Positions 52,264 to 62,550 are shown, numbered from the stretch's first letter. The stretch: 64,000 nucleotides of DNA from Bacteroides sp. (GCA_011053095.1 DRHS01000137.1:1-64000), one strand, 5' to 3'. The notes: generated by a model from the letters alone, not told the origin. Made by a program: numbers and translations.

Positions 52264-55200
52264 ATGAAAACCTCATTGGCAATTTCCAGCAGGATTATTT
52301 TTCTCGTAATAATTTCAATGCTTTTCTGCTGTAAACAGGATACAGGGCGGGCGGTAGCAATTGATCCTGGATTTACATCCTATATATCAGCTTTTACTTC
52401 GGGTAATGTCAGCAAACAGGCAGCAATACGTGTTCGTCTTTCCGAAGAACTCCCGGAAGAAATTGACAATTCAATAATTGAGAACATATTTCAATTGTCT
52501 CCTGCCATTAAAGGTGATTCCTACCTGGCTGACCGAAGGACCATTGAATTCCGTCCGGACGATGAGTTTAAATCAGGGGCTACCTATAAAGTAAGTTTCA
52601 GTCTGGATAAACTTATGGAGGTGCCGGCAAATCTTAAGACTTTTACTTTTAAATTCCATACAATAGAACAAAGTTTTTCGGTTAGTCATGACGGTATCCG
52701 CACCTATGACCCCAAAAACCTCAGATGGCTGTATATAGAGGGATCCCTTCAGACTGCTGACGCCATTGAAGAGTCGGAGTTAGAGGGACTTCTATACGCA
52801 ACACAGGCTTCCTCATCCCTTGAAATTCGCTGGGATTTTGATTCTGAAGGAAGAAACCATTCATTTATAATTGACAGCATACAACGAAAAGAAGAAGAAG
52901 GACTGGTCAACCTTGGATGGGATGGGAAAAATATCAACTCAAAAATCAGCGGAAAAGAAGAAGTTAGTATTCCTGCCCTGGGTGATTTCAAAATCATGGA
53001 TGTTTCCGTTGTACAGCAGCCACAGCAATATATTTCACTCAGATTTTCGGATCCTCTGAAAGAGAAACAGTACCTGGATGGACTGATCACAATTGAAAAT
53101 GAGACTGATGTATCCTTTATCATTGAAAAAAACGAAATCCGCGCCTATCCTTCTGTCCGGCAGACCGGAAACATGAAGGTTTTTGTTTTTCCCGGTATAC
53201 GTAATATCCTTGACTTTAAACTTAAGGCCGGAAATGAGTATTCCGTAAGCTTTGAAGAAGTCAAGCCCGCCGTTCGTCTGATTGGCAATGGAGTAATTAT
53301 TCCTTCATCCAATGGACTTATTTTCCCCTTTGAGGCTGTAAATCTTAAGGCCGTTGAGGTCAGAATAGTCCGAATTTATGAAAACAACATAGGTCAATTC
53401 CTTCAGGTCAACCATCTTGACGGAGATTACCAGTTGAAAAGGGTAGGTCGACTGCTTGTCCGAAAAATCATCCAGCTCAATACCGTAGCTTCAATTGATT
53501 TTGGGAAGTGGAACACCTATTCCCTTGATCTGTCCGAATTGATAGAAAGTGAGCCCGGTGCCATCTACAGAGTAGAATTGGGTTTCAGACAAAAACATTC
53601 ACTTTTCCCATGCCAGGGAGACAATGAGGATGAAGATTACATGGAATACATTGAAGAAGAATATGAGCAGTCCCTCGAGGCCGAACTAAGCTACTGGGAT
53701 GCCGTTGAAAGCTACTACTATGATGATGGGTACTATTATTATTACGATTGGAATGAAAGAGAAGATCCCTGCTCTCCGTCCTACTATGGCAAGCATAGAT
53801 CAGTAGCCAGGAATGTATTGGCCTCAGATCTCGGCATAATTGCCAAGGGCGGATCGGATAATTCCATGTCTGTGGCCATAACTGATTTGCGCACAACAGA
53901 GCCTCTTTCAGGAGTTGAAATTGAGATTTACAATTATCAGCAGCAACCTATCGGATCAATAAGGACTGATGACAATGGGCTAGCCTCAGTATCCCTCGAA
54001 AATAAACCCTTCCTCCTTATTGCACTTCTGGGTAAACAAAGAGGTTATCTCCGGCTGGATGATGGTTCTTCTCTCTCACTAAGCCGATTTGATGTTTCCG
54101 GAAATGTTATTCAAAAGGGTGTAAAAGCATTTATCTATGGTGAAAGGGGAGTCTGGCGCCCCGGAGACACCCTGTTTTTAACCTTCATGCTGGAAGACCG
54201 TAAACAGCTGCTGCCTCCGGATCATCCTGTGAAATTCGAGCTTTTAAATCCTCAGGGGCAACTAGTTAAGAAAATGATCCGCAGCAGTTCTGTACATGGT
54301 TTTTATTCCTTTGTTACAGCAACACTTCCAGACGCTCCCACAGGAAACTGGACGGCAAGAATAAAGATCGGTGGACTCACATTTACAAAGTGGTTGAGAA
54401 TTGAAACGGTAAAACCAAACCGAATGAAGATCAACCTTGATTTTGGCACTGAAATGTTGTCCGTTGCAGATCCTTCTGTTCGTGGAAAACTGGAGGTTGC
54501 CTGGTTGCATGGAGCCGTAGCAAGAAATCTCAGGGCTAATGTTTCTGTTGTCTTGAATCAGATGAATACAAGGTTTGACAAATTTCGGGATTACAATTTT
54601 GACGATCCGGTTCGCACATACTATGCAGAAGAACATACACTTTTTGATGGACGGCTTGGTGAAACAGGTAAAGCTTCATTCTCAACAAATATCCGTACGG
54701 GTACCTCCAGTCCGGGAATGCTCAGGGCCAGCTTTATTACCCGTGTATTCGAGGAAAGCGGAGAATTCAGTATAGACCGTCATTCCGTTCCTTTTTCCCC
54801 CTACTCAGGTTATGTGGGTATAAAAACCCCAAAGGGTGATAAAGCCCGTGGAATGCTCCTGACCGATACAACCCATATTGTAGAACTTGTTACTGTGGAT
54901 CCGGACGGGAATCCTGTGGACCGGAACAACCTGGATGTTAAAATCTATAAGGTTTCTTGGCGGTGGTGGTGGGACGCCGGTTATGATAATCTCGCTTCCT
55001 ATGTTGGTGGCTCTGAACATCAGCCGGTACATTCATCAAAGGTTAATATCAGCGGAGGGAAAGGAAGCTTCAGTTTCAGGATTGATTACCCGGAGTGGGG
55101 GCGCTACATGATAAGGGTTATTGACCCTGTAAGTGGCCATGCCAGTGGTAAGATTGTATATATTGATTGGGCCGGATGGGCCGGCAGGGCACAAAGAGAA

Positions 55201-57837
55201 AATCCGGGAGGTGCAGCAATGCTGAGTTTCAGTGCCGATAAGCAAATCTACCAGGTCGGTGAAATTGCCAATATTTCAATTCCTTCATCCGGTAAGGGCA
55301 GGGCTCTTGTCAGTATTGAAAACGGTTCGGGTGTTATTGAAGCCCACTGGGTTGAAGCAACTATGCCTGAAACCAGGTTTAATTTTGAAGTAAAACCTGA
55401 AATGGCCCCTAATATATATGTTAATATCAGCCTGATACAACCTCATATTCAATCCGATAATGACCTTCCGATCCGTCTTTACGGCGTGATCCCTCTGATG
55501 GTTGAAGATCCTCAGACAAGGCTTCATCCGGAGATTGAAATGCCAGACGTTCTTCGTCCGGAAGAAAAAGTCAGTGTAAAAATAAGTGAACGGGATGGTA
55601 AAGAATGTTCCTATACAATTGCAATGGTTGATGAGGGACTCCTGGATCTTACCCGGTTTTCCACACCAAGTCCATGGGATCATTTCTATGCACGTGAGGC
55701 ACTTGGTGTCCGGACATGGGATGTTTATGATGCAGTCCTTGGAGCTTATGGAGGAAAAATTGAACAAATTTTTGCCATCGGTGGGGGATTTGATGAAGAT
55801 GAAGCCGGAGAAGATTCAAAATCAAGAGCCATGCGTTTTAAGCCCATGGTAAGGTTCATTGGTCCATTTACCCTTGGCAAGGGACAATCGCATTCCCACT
55901 CCATTGAGATGCCTAATTATGTGGGTTCAGTAAGAACGATGGTAATTGCCGGAGACCAGTTTGCATATGGAAAAGTAGAGAAAGCAACACCTGTAAAAAA
56001 ACCGCTGATGGTACTCGCAACCCTCCCTAGAGTGCTTGGTCCCGGTGAGGAAGTAAGTCTGCCCGTAACCGTCTTTGCAATGGAGGAAAATATCCGGAAT
56101 GTAACAGTTGAAGTGAAAACAAATGAACTGTTGGAGATTACAGGAGGGGATAAAAAACGGATGAGCTTTGAAACTACCGGAGATAAACTTGAAACATTTA
56201 ATATCACAGTAGGCAACAGGATTGGTATAGGTAAAGTTGAGGTTATTGCAAACAGTGGAACGGAAACCGCGTCGTACGATATTGAAATTGAAGTACGCAA
56301 TCCAAATCCGCCCGTAGCTGATTTTATTGACGAAGTGGTTGAACCCGGTCAATCTCTGGAAAAATCATATACCTTCCCCGGAATGCCCGGCACCAACAGC
56401 TCAACGCTGGAGGTCTCAAATATTCCACCAATTGATTTCGGAAGAAGGCTTAAATACCTTCTGGGTTATCCGCATGGATGTGTAGAACAAACGACCTCAG
56501 CAGCTTTTCCGCAATTGTTCATCGCTGATGTTACAGATCTTGATGATGCCCTGAAAGCTAAAACCGAGACAAATATTAAAGCTGCCATCAAACGTCTGCA
56601 AACATTCCTGCTGCCTTCCGGTGGACTTTCATACTGGCCGGGGTCAAGTGAGACAAACCTCTGGGCAACATCATACGCCGGACATTTTCTGTTGGAAGCT
56701 GAGAACAGGGGGTTTGCAATACCTGCTAATTTTAAAAACCAGTGGACCAGGTTTCAGAGTAAGGAATCCCGTCGATGGAGAAAAAACGCCGATCAATTCA
56801 GGCAGGATGACCTGATACAGGCTTATCGTCTTTATACCCTCGCTCTCGCAGGTAAGCCTGAACTTGGAGCCATGAACCGGTTACGGGAGATGGACGTATC
56901 GGTTCAGTCACGGTGGCGCCTTGCAGCGGCTTATGCCCTTGCCGGACAAATAAGCACCGCTGAAGAGCTTGTCGTGGAGGGAGTTCCGGATATCAAGGAA
57001 TACTCCGGATTCAACTATAGCTACGGATCCCGTGAAAGAGACCTTGCAATGATACTTGAAACCCTCGTTCTTTTAGACAAAAGAAGCGAAGGAGCAATCC
57101 TGGCCAGGAAGATTTCAGATGAACTTCGAAGCAGAAGATGGATGAGCACCCAGACGACTGCTTATTGCCTGATGGCCATGTCTAAGTTTGCCGGAACCGA
57201 GGGTGTATCCAAAGAATTGAGCTTTGCCTATCAGATTAATGACGGAAAGAATACCAGCGCCAATACCAGGCTCTCCATTGCTCAAATTGATCTTGATCCC
57301 GGAGATGAACCCGGAGGTAAGATTCATCTGGAAAACCGGGGTGAAGGAATAATTTTTGTGAGAATCAGCATGGAAGGTACCCCCACCGCTGGAACAGAAA
57401 TTGCCTCAGAGAACAATCTGAAAATGAATGTCAGGTACACTGACATGGGAGGAAGCCCGTTAAATGTTTCAACCTTGCAGCAAGGTACAGACTTCCTGGC
57501 ACATGTAAGCCTTTCAAATCCATATGGAGTGAATATTTACAAAGACATGGCACTTAATCAGATTTTTCCTTCCGGATGGGAGATCCATAACACACGTATG
57601 GATGAATCAGGGTCTGTTCATGCTCGAGATCAGCCTGAATACCAGGATATTCGCGATGACAGGGTATATACATATTTTGATATTAAAAGACAGGGCCGCA
57701 ATAACTATGTGATTCAGCTAAATGCTGCTTACCTGGGACGATTTTATTTACCCGCAGTATATTGTGAAGCAATGTATGATGAAACAGTAAATGCCCTTAG
57801 TCCGGGACAGTGGGTTGAGGTTGTTAAAACAAAATAG
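52264..57837 (+). CDS. Bacterial alpha-2-macroglobulin-family lipoprotein
   Basis: 1857 residues. The N-terminal signal ends SMLFCC, lipoprotein-like. Macroglobulin domains fill the first ~1100 residues; the family segment RNVLASDLGIIAKGG is near residue 515, GVWRPGDTLFLTFML near 630, and PHGCVEQTTSAAFPQ holds the thioester Cys1406-x-x-Gln1409, so this is a thioester-competent chain. An acidic tyrosine-rich stretch, about residues 453-505 (YYYDDGYYYYYDW), lies between two cysteines. The alpha-alpha thioester domain and a C-terminal receptor-like domain follow. It is thought to trap attacking proteases in the periplasm, and its classic partner PbpC is encoded nearby. Confidence 0.9.
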   Translation: MKTSLAISSRIIFLVIISMLFCCKQDTGRAVAIDPGFTSYISAFTSGNVSKQAAIRVRLSEELPEEIDNSIIENIFQLSPAIKGDSYLADRRTIEFRPDDEFKSGATYKVSFSLDKLMEVPANLKTFTFKFHTIEQSFSVSHDGIRTYDPKNLRWLYIEGSLQTADAIEESELEGLLYATQASSSLEIRWDFDSEGRNHSFIIDSIQRKEEEGLVNLGWDGKNINSKISGKEEVSIPALGDFKIMDVSVVQQPQQYISLRFSDPLKEKQYLDGLITIENETDVSFIIEKNEIRAYPSVRQTGNMKVFVFPGIRNILDFKLKAGNEYSVSFEEVKPAVRLIGNGVIIPSSNGLIFPFEAVNLKAVEVRIVRIYENNIGQFLQVNHLDGDYQLKRVGRLLVRKIIQLNTVASIDFGKWNTYSLDLSELIESEPGAIYRVELGFRQKHSLFPCQGDNEDEDYMEYIEEEYEQSLEAELSYWDAVESYYYDDGYYYYYDWNEREDPCSPSYYGKHRSVARNVLASDLGIIAKGGSDNSMSVAITDLRTTEPLSGVEIEIYNYQQQPIGSIRTDDNGLASVSLENKPFLLIALLGKQRGYLRLDDGSSLSLSRFDVSGNVIQKGVKAFIYGERGVWRPGDTLFLTFMLEDRKQLLPPDHPVKFELLNPQGQLVKKMIRSSSVHGFYSFVTATLPDAPTGNWTARIKIGGLTFTKWLRIETVKPNRMKINLDFGTEMLSVADPSVRGKLEVAWLHGAVARNLRANVSVVLNQMNTRFDKFRDYNFDDPVRTYYAEEHTLFDGRLGETGKASFSTNIRTGTSSPGMLRASFITRVFEESGEFSIDRHSVPFSPYSGYVGIKTPKGDKARGMLLTDTTHIVELVTVDPDGNPVDRNNLDVKIYKVSWRWWWDAGYDNLASYVGGSEHQPVHSSKVNISGGKGSFSFRIDYPEWGRYMIRVIDPVSGHASGKIVYIDWAGWAGRAQRENPGGAAMLSFSADKQIYQVGEIANISIPSSGKGRALVSIENGSGVIEAHWVEATMPETRFNFEVKPEMAPNIYVNISLIQPHIQSDNDLPIRLYGVIPLMVEDPQTRLHPEIEMPDVLRPEEKVSVKISERDGKECSYTIAMVDEGLLDLTRFSTPSPWDHFYAREALGVRTWDVYDAVLGAYGGKIEQIFAIGGGFDEDEAGEDSKSRAMRFKPMVRFIGPFTLGKGQSHSHSIEMPNYVGSVRTMVIAGDQFAYGKVEKATPVKKPLMVLATLPRVLGPGEEVSLPVTVFAMEENIRNVTVEVKTNELLEITGGDKKRMSFETTGDKLETFNITVGNRIGIGKVEVIANSGTETASYDIEIEVRNPNPPVADFIDEVVEPGQSLEKSYTFPGMPGTNSSTLEVSNIPPIDFGRRLKYLLGYPHGCVEQTTSAAFPQLFIADVTDLDDALKAKTETNIKAAIKRLQTFLLPSGGLSYWPGSSETNLWATSYAGHFLLEAENRGFAIPANFKNQWTRFQSKESRRWRKNADQFRQDDLIQAYRLYTLALAGKPELGAMNRLREMDVSVQSRWRLAAAYALAGQISTAEELVVEGVPDIKEYSGFNYSYGSRERDLAMILETLVLLDKRSEGAILARKISDELRSRRWMSTQTTAYCLMAMSKFAGTEGVSKELSFAYQINDGKNTSANTRLSIAQIDLDPGDEPGGKIHLENRGEGIIFVRISMEGTPTAGTEIASENNLKMNVRYTDMGGSPLNVSTLQQGTDFLAHVSLSNPYGVNIYKDMALNQIFPSGWEIHNTRMDESGSVHARDQPEYQDIRDDRVYTYFDIKRQGRNNYVIQLNAAYLGRFYLPAVYCEAMYDETVNALSPGQWVEVVKTK

Positions 57838-57848
57838 ATAAATTAATT

Positions 57849-58103
57849 ATGGCGTATAATGAATTTCTTGCTGAGCGCATAAAACTTGTCCTTAAGGAGA
57901 AAACGGTGCCCTTTACCGAAAAAGCGATGATGGGTGGACTTACTTTTATGATAGACGACAAAATGTGTGTGGGTATTGTTAAAGATAGCCTTATGGCAAG
58001 AATCGACCCGGAGGGGTATGATCTGGACACGGATCTTGAATATTGGATCGATCTTGCTCTTGAGTATAATCCAAAGGCCAGGTCAAGCAAAAAGAAAACC
58101 TAA
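57849..58103 (+). CDS. TfoX N-terminal-domain protein, shortened
   Basis: 84 residues. MAYNEFLAERIKLVL, then KAMMGGLTFMIDDKMCVGIVKDSLMARID, and a C-terminal LDTDLEYWIDLALEYNP are TfoX_N blocks. Family members are usually about 105-115 residues and have a 'GRPMKGF' block between 'LMARIG' and 'D-DLEYW'; here the two join directly at residues 51-55. An in-frame deletion of about 25-30 residues is therefore likely, and the protein may not fold normally. It lies 11 bases after the macroglobulin gene and 42 bases before pbpC. Confidence 0.65.
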   Translation: MAYNEFLAERIKLVLKEKTVPFTEKAMMGGLTFMIDDKMCVGIVKDSLMARIDPEGYDLDTDLEYWIDLALEYNPKARSSKKKT

Positions 58104-58145
58104 CCAAACCGGGGCCGCCCCTGCGATGCTTTGCTGTTGAAATAC

Positions 58146-60506
58146 ATGGATAAAAGTTTTTTTCAGTCTGAATATTTCCTTGCCGGTAGCTTTGCATTGG
58201 TAATAATACTGCTATTCTGGTTTTCACTGCCCGATCCCCTTTTCACTGATCCCTCCAGCACGGTTCTGGAAGATCGGAACGGTAAGCTGATGGGGGCAAG
58301 GATAGCTGAAGATGGCCAGTGGAGATTTCCTCCTCTTGACTCAATACCATACAAATACGAACAATGCCTCCTCCTTTTTGAAGACCGTTATTTTTACCAT
58401 CACCGGGGATTTAATCCCCTGGCACTTACACGTGCCTTTTATCAGAACATGGAGGCGGGATCCATTGTAAGCGGGGGCAGCACCATCAGTATGCAGATAA
58501 TCCGTCTTTCCCGAAAAGGAAAACCACGTAATGTTTATCAGAAATTTATCGAGATCATTCTTGCCTCAAGGCTTGAACTGACCAACACAAAAAAGGATAT
58601 CCTTTCCCTGTATTCTTCAAATGCTCCTTACGGAGGAAATGTTGTGGGACTTGATGCAGCCGCCTGGAGGTATTTTGGACTCCCACCCGCTCAATTAACC
58701 TGGGCTGAATCAGCAACACTTGCTGTTTTGCCAAATGCACCCTCGATTATCCATCCCGGAAGGAACCGGCATCTATTGCTTGAGAAACGAAACCGCCTTC
58801 TTGAGAGATTGCTTGACGAAGGCCTGATTGATACCCTCAGCTGCAAACTTGCCACTTTTGAGCCACTCCCTTCAGAACCCCATCCACTTCCCTCCCTTGC
58901 ACCTCATTTGCTTGATTTCATATACATTAATTATCAGGGTAAACGGATTTCCTCTACCCTGGACGCTGATCTTCAGTCTCGGGTTAACAATATTGTTGAA
59001 GAACACCATAAAGTATTAATTCACAACGAAATACACAATGCATCCTGCCTGGTTATTGAAACTATGTCAGGAGAAGTCAGGGCCTATGTCGGAAATACAA
59101 GTAATGATGGACGGCCTGAGTTTTCCGGAGATGTGGATATTGTCCGGTCACCAAGAAGTACAGGCAGTATTCTTAAACCTCTTCTTTTTTGCCTTATGCT
59201 TGAGGAGGGAGAAATCCTGACCAGCTCCCTTATTCCGGATATCCCTACACAATATACAGGATATTCTCCCAAGAATTTTAATCATGAATATGATGGGGCA
59301 GTCCCCGCAAGAAGAGCTCTTGCAAGATCCCTTAACATCCCGGCCGTCAGGATGCTGCAATCCTATGGATTGGGTCGGTTTTATTACCAGCTTGAAAAAC
59401 TCGGTATGAAAACACTTCCCCAACCGGCCGCTCACTATGGACTGAGTCTTATTCTCGGTGGTGCAGAAGGAAACTTAATGTGGATTACAGGAATGTATGC
59501 ATCAATGGGAAGGGTTCTGGGGCATTATAATGAGAGTGGTAAATATTTTGAAAATGACATCCGCGAGCCCGGCATTATTAAATCCCCGTTCGGGAATATT
59601 GACCGAGGCAGAGATGAGAACCCTCATCCTTACAGTGCTGCCTCGGTATGGCTTACTTTTCAATCATTATTGCAGGTAAACAGGCCCGAATCCCAGGCAG
59701 GTTGGCAATCCTTTCAATCAGCATCAAATATTGCATGGAAAACAGGAACCAGCTTTGGGTTCCGTGATGCCTGGGCAGTGGGTACAAGTCCCTCGTACAC
59801 CATTGGAGTCTGGGTAGGAAACGCTGATGGTGAGGGTCGTCCGAATCTTACCGGAATTTCAGTTGCTGCACCAATCCTTTTTGATGTATTCAGCCTTCTG
59901 CCAGGTAATACATGGTTCCAACCCCCGCTAAATGAACTTTTCCCCACTGAAGTTTGTCGCCAGAGCGGATATCTGCCCGGTCCCCACTGCCCGGACAGGG
60001 ATACCACCCTGGTTCCTGAAAAAGGCCTGCTTTCTGCTTCCTGTCCCTATCACATAATGGTTCATCTGACTGAAGACGGCCAATACAGGGTAAGCAGTGA
60101 TTGTATGGAAACCGAAAAGATGAAGCATGAAGCCTGGTTCTTACTTCCCCCGGTTCAGGAGTGGTATTACCGCTCGGGGAATCCTGAATACCGGATTCTT
60201 CCGGATCTGCATCCGGATTGTATGGAAAGCGGAGAAATTTCATTTCTGGAGCTTATTTATCCCCGGCATTCAGCACGCGTTTTTGTTCCACGTGAACTTG
60301 ATGGCACACCTGGCGAAATCATCCTTGAGGCCGCACACAGAAATTCATCTACTTTGATTCACTGGCATCTTGATGACCGGTATTTGGGTAGCACCCGTCA
60401 TATACACCAGCTTGGGATAGCGCCACTAAAAGGATTACATATCCTGACCCTGGTTGACGAAGCTGGCAATTCCCTGGTTCACCAATTTGAGGTCATTGAC
60501 AGGTAG
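58146..60506 (+). CDS. pbpC: Penicillin-binding protein 1C
   Basis: 786 residues. One N-terminal membrane segment (about 12-31), then a glycosyltransferase domain with catalytic Glu79 in LFEDRYFYHHRGF and GGSTISMQIIR, then a transpeptidase with Ser341-I-L-Lys344 in RSTGSILKP and the KTG motif in WKTGTSFGFRDAW. The C-terminal ~90 residues are the BiPBP_C domain (DGTPGEIILEAA). It polymerises and links peptidoglycan; in many bacteria it is encoded beside an alpha-2-macroglobulin and thought to repair wall damage. I use the ATG at 58146; an upstream TTG at 58131 is also in frame. Confidence 0.92.
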   Translation: MDKSFFQSEYFLAGSFALVIILLFWFSLPDPLFTDPSSTVLEDRNGKLMGARIAEDGQWRFPPLDSIPYKYEQCLLLFEDRYFYHHRGFNPLALTRAFYQNMEAGSIVSGGSTISMQIIRLSRKGKPRNVYQKFIEIILASRLELTNTKKDILSLYSSNAPYGGNVVGLDAAAWRYFGLPPAQLTWAESATLAVLPNAPSIIHPGRNRHLLLEKRNRLLERLLDEGLIDTLSCKLATFEPLPSEPHPLPSLAPHLLDFIYINYQGKRISSTLDADLQSRVNNIVEEHHKVLIHNEIHNASCLVIETMSGEVRAYVGNTSNDGRPEFSGDVDIVRSPRSTGSILKPLLFCLMLEEGEILTSSLIPDIPTQYTGYSPKNFNHEYDGAVPARRALARSLNIPAVRMLQSYGLGRFYYQLEKLGMKTLPQPAAHYGLSLILGGAEGNLMWITGMYASMGRVLGHYNESGKYFENDIREPGIIKSPFGNIDRGRDENPHPYSAASVWLTFQSLLQVNRPESQAGWQSFQSASNIAWKTGTSFGFRDAWAVGTSPSYTIGVWVGNADGEGRPNLTGISVAAPILFDVFSLLPGNTWFQPPLNELFPTEVCRQSGYLPGPHCPDRDTTLVPEKGLLSASCPYHIMVHLTEDGQYRVSSDCMETEKMKHEAWFLLPPVQEWYYRSGNPEYRILPDLHPDCMESGEISFLELIYPRHSARVFVPRELDGTPGEIILEAAHRNSSTLIHWHLDDRYLGSTRHIHQLGIAPLKGLHILTLVDEAGNSLVHQFEVIDR

Positions 60507-60579
60507 CGGATCAAATGTAAAAAATAGTTAAAAACCGGCTGATTCAAACCTTTTGATCTTCATATCCGTTATTATCCTG

Positions 60580-60587
60580 TATATTTG
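60580..60587 (+). promoter_or_regulatory. -7 promoter element (TATATTTG) of the Ctp peptidase gene
   Basis: Exact TAnnTTTG match ending 26 bases before the ATG at 60614. A TTTTG at 60551-60555 is a possible -33 element with 24-base spacing, the same spacing as before the gene at 2114. Confidence 0.55.
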
Positions 60588-60613
60588 TCCGTCTACAAAT
60601 TATTATTTGTTCC

Positions 60614-62323
60614 ATGATTAATAAAAAATCCGGTAAAAAACTTGGTATCCTGGCTCTGATTGCTTTGATTTCAGCAAGTTCTTTGTTGTTCATTTCATCC
60701 TCAAATGATGACTTCAAACTCGTTAAAAGCCTCGAGATATATTATTCCCTCTTTCGTGAACTGAATCTTTTTTATGTTGACGAGACAAATCCTGAGAAAC
60801 TTGTTGAAAACAGCATCAATGGAATGCTTAAGGAACTTGATCCCTACACCAACTATATCCCCGAATCAGACAGTGAAAACTTCAATTTCATGACCACCGG
60901 CGAATATGGAGGAATTGGATCACTCATTCGCCGTAATGGTGATTTTGCAATTATTGCTGAACCTTATGAAGGATTTCCTGCCGCTGTAGCAGGCCTCCGT
61001 GCCGGAGATACCTTGGTTGCAATAGACGGGAAAAACATGGAAGGCATGGCAATCAGTATTATAAGTGATAATTTAAAAGGGGCGCCCAAGACACCGGTCA
61101 CGCTGACAATTCGCAGATATGGAAATCCTGATCCCATAGAAATATCCCTTGTAAGAGAGAAAATCATCATTTCAAATGTTCCCTACTTTGGTATGCTGGA
61201 CGATCATACCGGATATATCCGGCTGGCAAATTTCACCACCGGTGCTGCAAAGGAAACAAAGTTTGCTCTGCTTGAACTCAGGAAAAATCCTTCTTGTGAT
61301 GCTATTGTTCTGGATCTCCGAAGTAACCCTGGGGGATTACTAATAGAGGCCGTGGATGTGGCTAATCTTTTTATTCCCCAGGGAGAAGAAATCGTATCCA
61401 CCCGAGGCAGGGTTAAGCAATGGGATCATGAATACCGTACCCGGTTTTCACCGGTTGATACATCAATTTTTGTTGCTGTGCTTGTTAGCAGGGGATCTGC
61501 CTCCGCTTCTGAAATAGTTGCCGGTAGTTTGCAAGACCTGGATCGTGCAGTAATTATCGGCCAGAGGACTTTTGGAAAGGGACTTGTTCAGACAACTCGC
61601 GAACTGAGTTATAATAGTCGTCTTAAGGTTACCACGGCAAAGTACTATATCCCTTCAGGCCGCTGCATACAGGCCCTTGACTATTCCAACAGGAACGAAG
61701 ACGGAAGTGTGGGGGTAATACCCGATTCACTTATTTCCGAGTACCAGACACGCAATGGTCGTACTGTGTTTGATGGGGGAGGCATACAGCCTGATTTTCC
61801 TACAGAAGCAGGCAGGTTAAACCAGATAAGTATTGCCTTGTTAACCAAGAATATAATCTTCGATTTTGCTACAGTATATGCAGCCACAAATGAAAATATC
61901 AGTCCCATAAGTGATTTTGAATTTTCACAGGAGGATTTTGAGGAATTCAAACAACTTGTTTCTACCCGTGATTTTCATTACGAGACACGAAGCGAAGGGT
62001 CCCTGAAGACTCTCATTGACATAGCCAAACGTGAAAAATACTTCGAGCTTGCCGAAAGCGAATTCCTTGCCCTCGAAAGCAAACTTTCTCATAATAACGA
62101 GAAAGATCTTGACAATTTCAGTGAGGAAATTATTCAGCTTTTAAAAGAAGAAATAGCGGTTCGCTTCTACTATCAGAAAGGACGGATGCAGGCCGCCATT
62201 GAATCCGATCCGGAAGTTGAAAAGGCCATGGAAATCCTTGGACAGCCGGGTCTTATTCTCAGCACCCTGAATGAGCCTGAAGGAACGATTCATGCCCTCA
62301 ACCACCCGGTGCTGGAGGAATAA
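60614..62323 (+). CDS. S41-family C-terminal processing peptidase
   Basis: 569 residues with an N-terminal membrane anchor (about 9-27). A PDZ domain spans about 85-180 (GGIGSLIRR, AGLRAGDTLVAIDG). The S41 core carries the dyad Ser297 in GSASASEIVAGSLQD and Lys322 in RTFGKGLVQT, with the correct 25-residue spacing. A C-terminal region of about 190 residues follows (DFEEFKQLVSTRDFHYE). It trims or degrades envelope proteins from their C-termini. The last 26 bases overlap the convergent MoaD-like gene. Confidence 0.9.
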   Translation: MINKKSGKKLGILALIALISASSLLFISSSNDDFKLVKSLEIYYSLFRELNLFYVDETNPEKLVENSINGMLKELDPYTNYIPESDSENFNFMTTGEYGGIGSLIRRNGDFAIIAEPYEGFPAAVAGLRAGDTLVAIDGKNMEGMAISIISDNLKGAPKTPVTLTIRRYGNPDPIEISLVREKIIISNVPYFGMLDDHTGYIRLANFTTGAAKETKFALLELRKNPSCDAIVLDLRSNPGGLLIEAVDVANLFIPQGEEIVSTRGRVKQWDHEYRTRFSPVDTSIFVAVLVSRGSASASEIVAGSLQDLDRAVIIGQRTFGKGLVQTTRELSYNSRLKVTTAKYYIPSGRCIQALDYSNRNEDGSVGVIPDSLISEYQTRNGRTVFDGGGIQPDFPTEAGRLNQISIALLTKNIIFDFATVYAATNENISPISDFEFSQEDFEEFKQLVSTRDFHYETRSEGSLKTLIDIAKREKYFELAESEFLALESKLSHNNEKDLDNFSEEIIQLLKEEIAVRFYYQKGRMQAAIESDPEVEKAMEILGQPGLILSTLNEPEGTIHALNHPVLEE

Positions 62324-62531
62324 GGGTTATCCGGTCGCCGTCTTGAACTTCTTCTTCCTGATGAGATATTGTTCCGTTAAGGGAAACCACGAAATTCAAC
62401 TTCTCCAATCCGGGATGCCTTTCCAATACAGAATCCAGAACTTTTGATTTAGATCCGCTCAATTCAATGTTTTCAGAAGCCTTTCCTGCAGTTTCTGCCA
62501 GTAATCCAAGATATTGAACTTCTATTGACAT
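62298..62531 (-). CDS. moaD: MoaD/ThiS-family small sulfur carrier-like protein
   Basis: 77 residues with a ubiquitin-like beta-grasp pattern: EVQYLGLLAETAGKA at the start, NFVVSLNGTIS, DGDRITLIPPAPGG at the end. The terminal Gly-Gly is the site that MoeB/ThiF adenylates. It may be the substrate of the MoeB-like protein at 30282, but no moaE or other molybdopterin gene lies nearby. It starts 19 bases after the polA stop on the same strand and overlaps the Ctp stop by 26 bases. Confidence 0.75.
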   Translation of the reverse strand: MSIEVQYLGLLAETAGKASENIELSGSKSKVLDSVLERHPGLEKLNFVVSLNGTISHQEEEVQDGDRITLIPPAPGG

Positions 62532-62550
62532 GTTTATATAATTTTTACAA

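Noticed and set aside
54262-54636. A 124-codon minus-strand frame inside the macroglobulin gene, and several others like it at 55285-55767 and 55927-56352.
   Set aside because: They lie in reverse frames of a gene with conserved motifs throughout, and none has a recognisable domain.
58100-58118. GGGGCCGCCCC after the TfoX-like gene as a possible terminator.
   Set aside because: The loop would be too small for a stable hairpin and no T-run follows.
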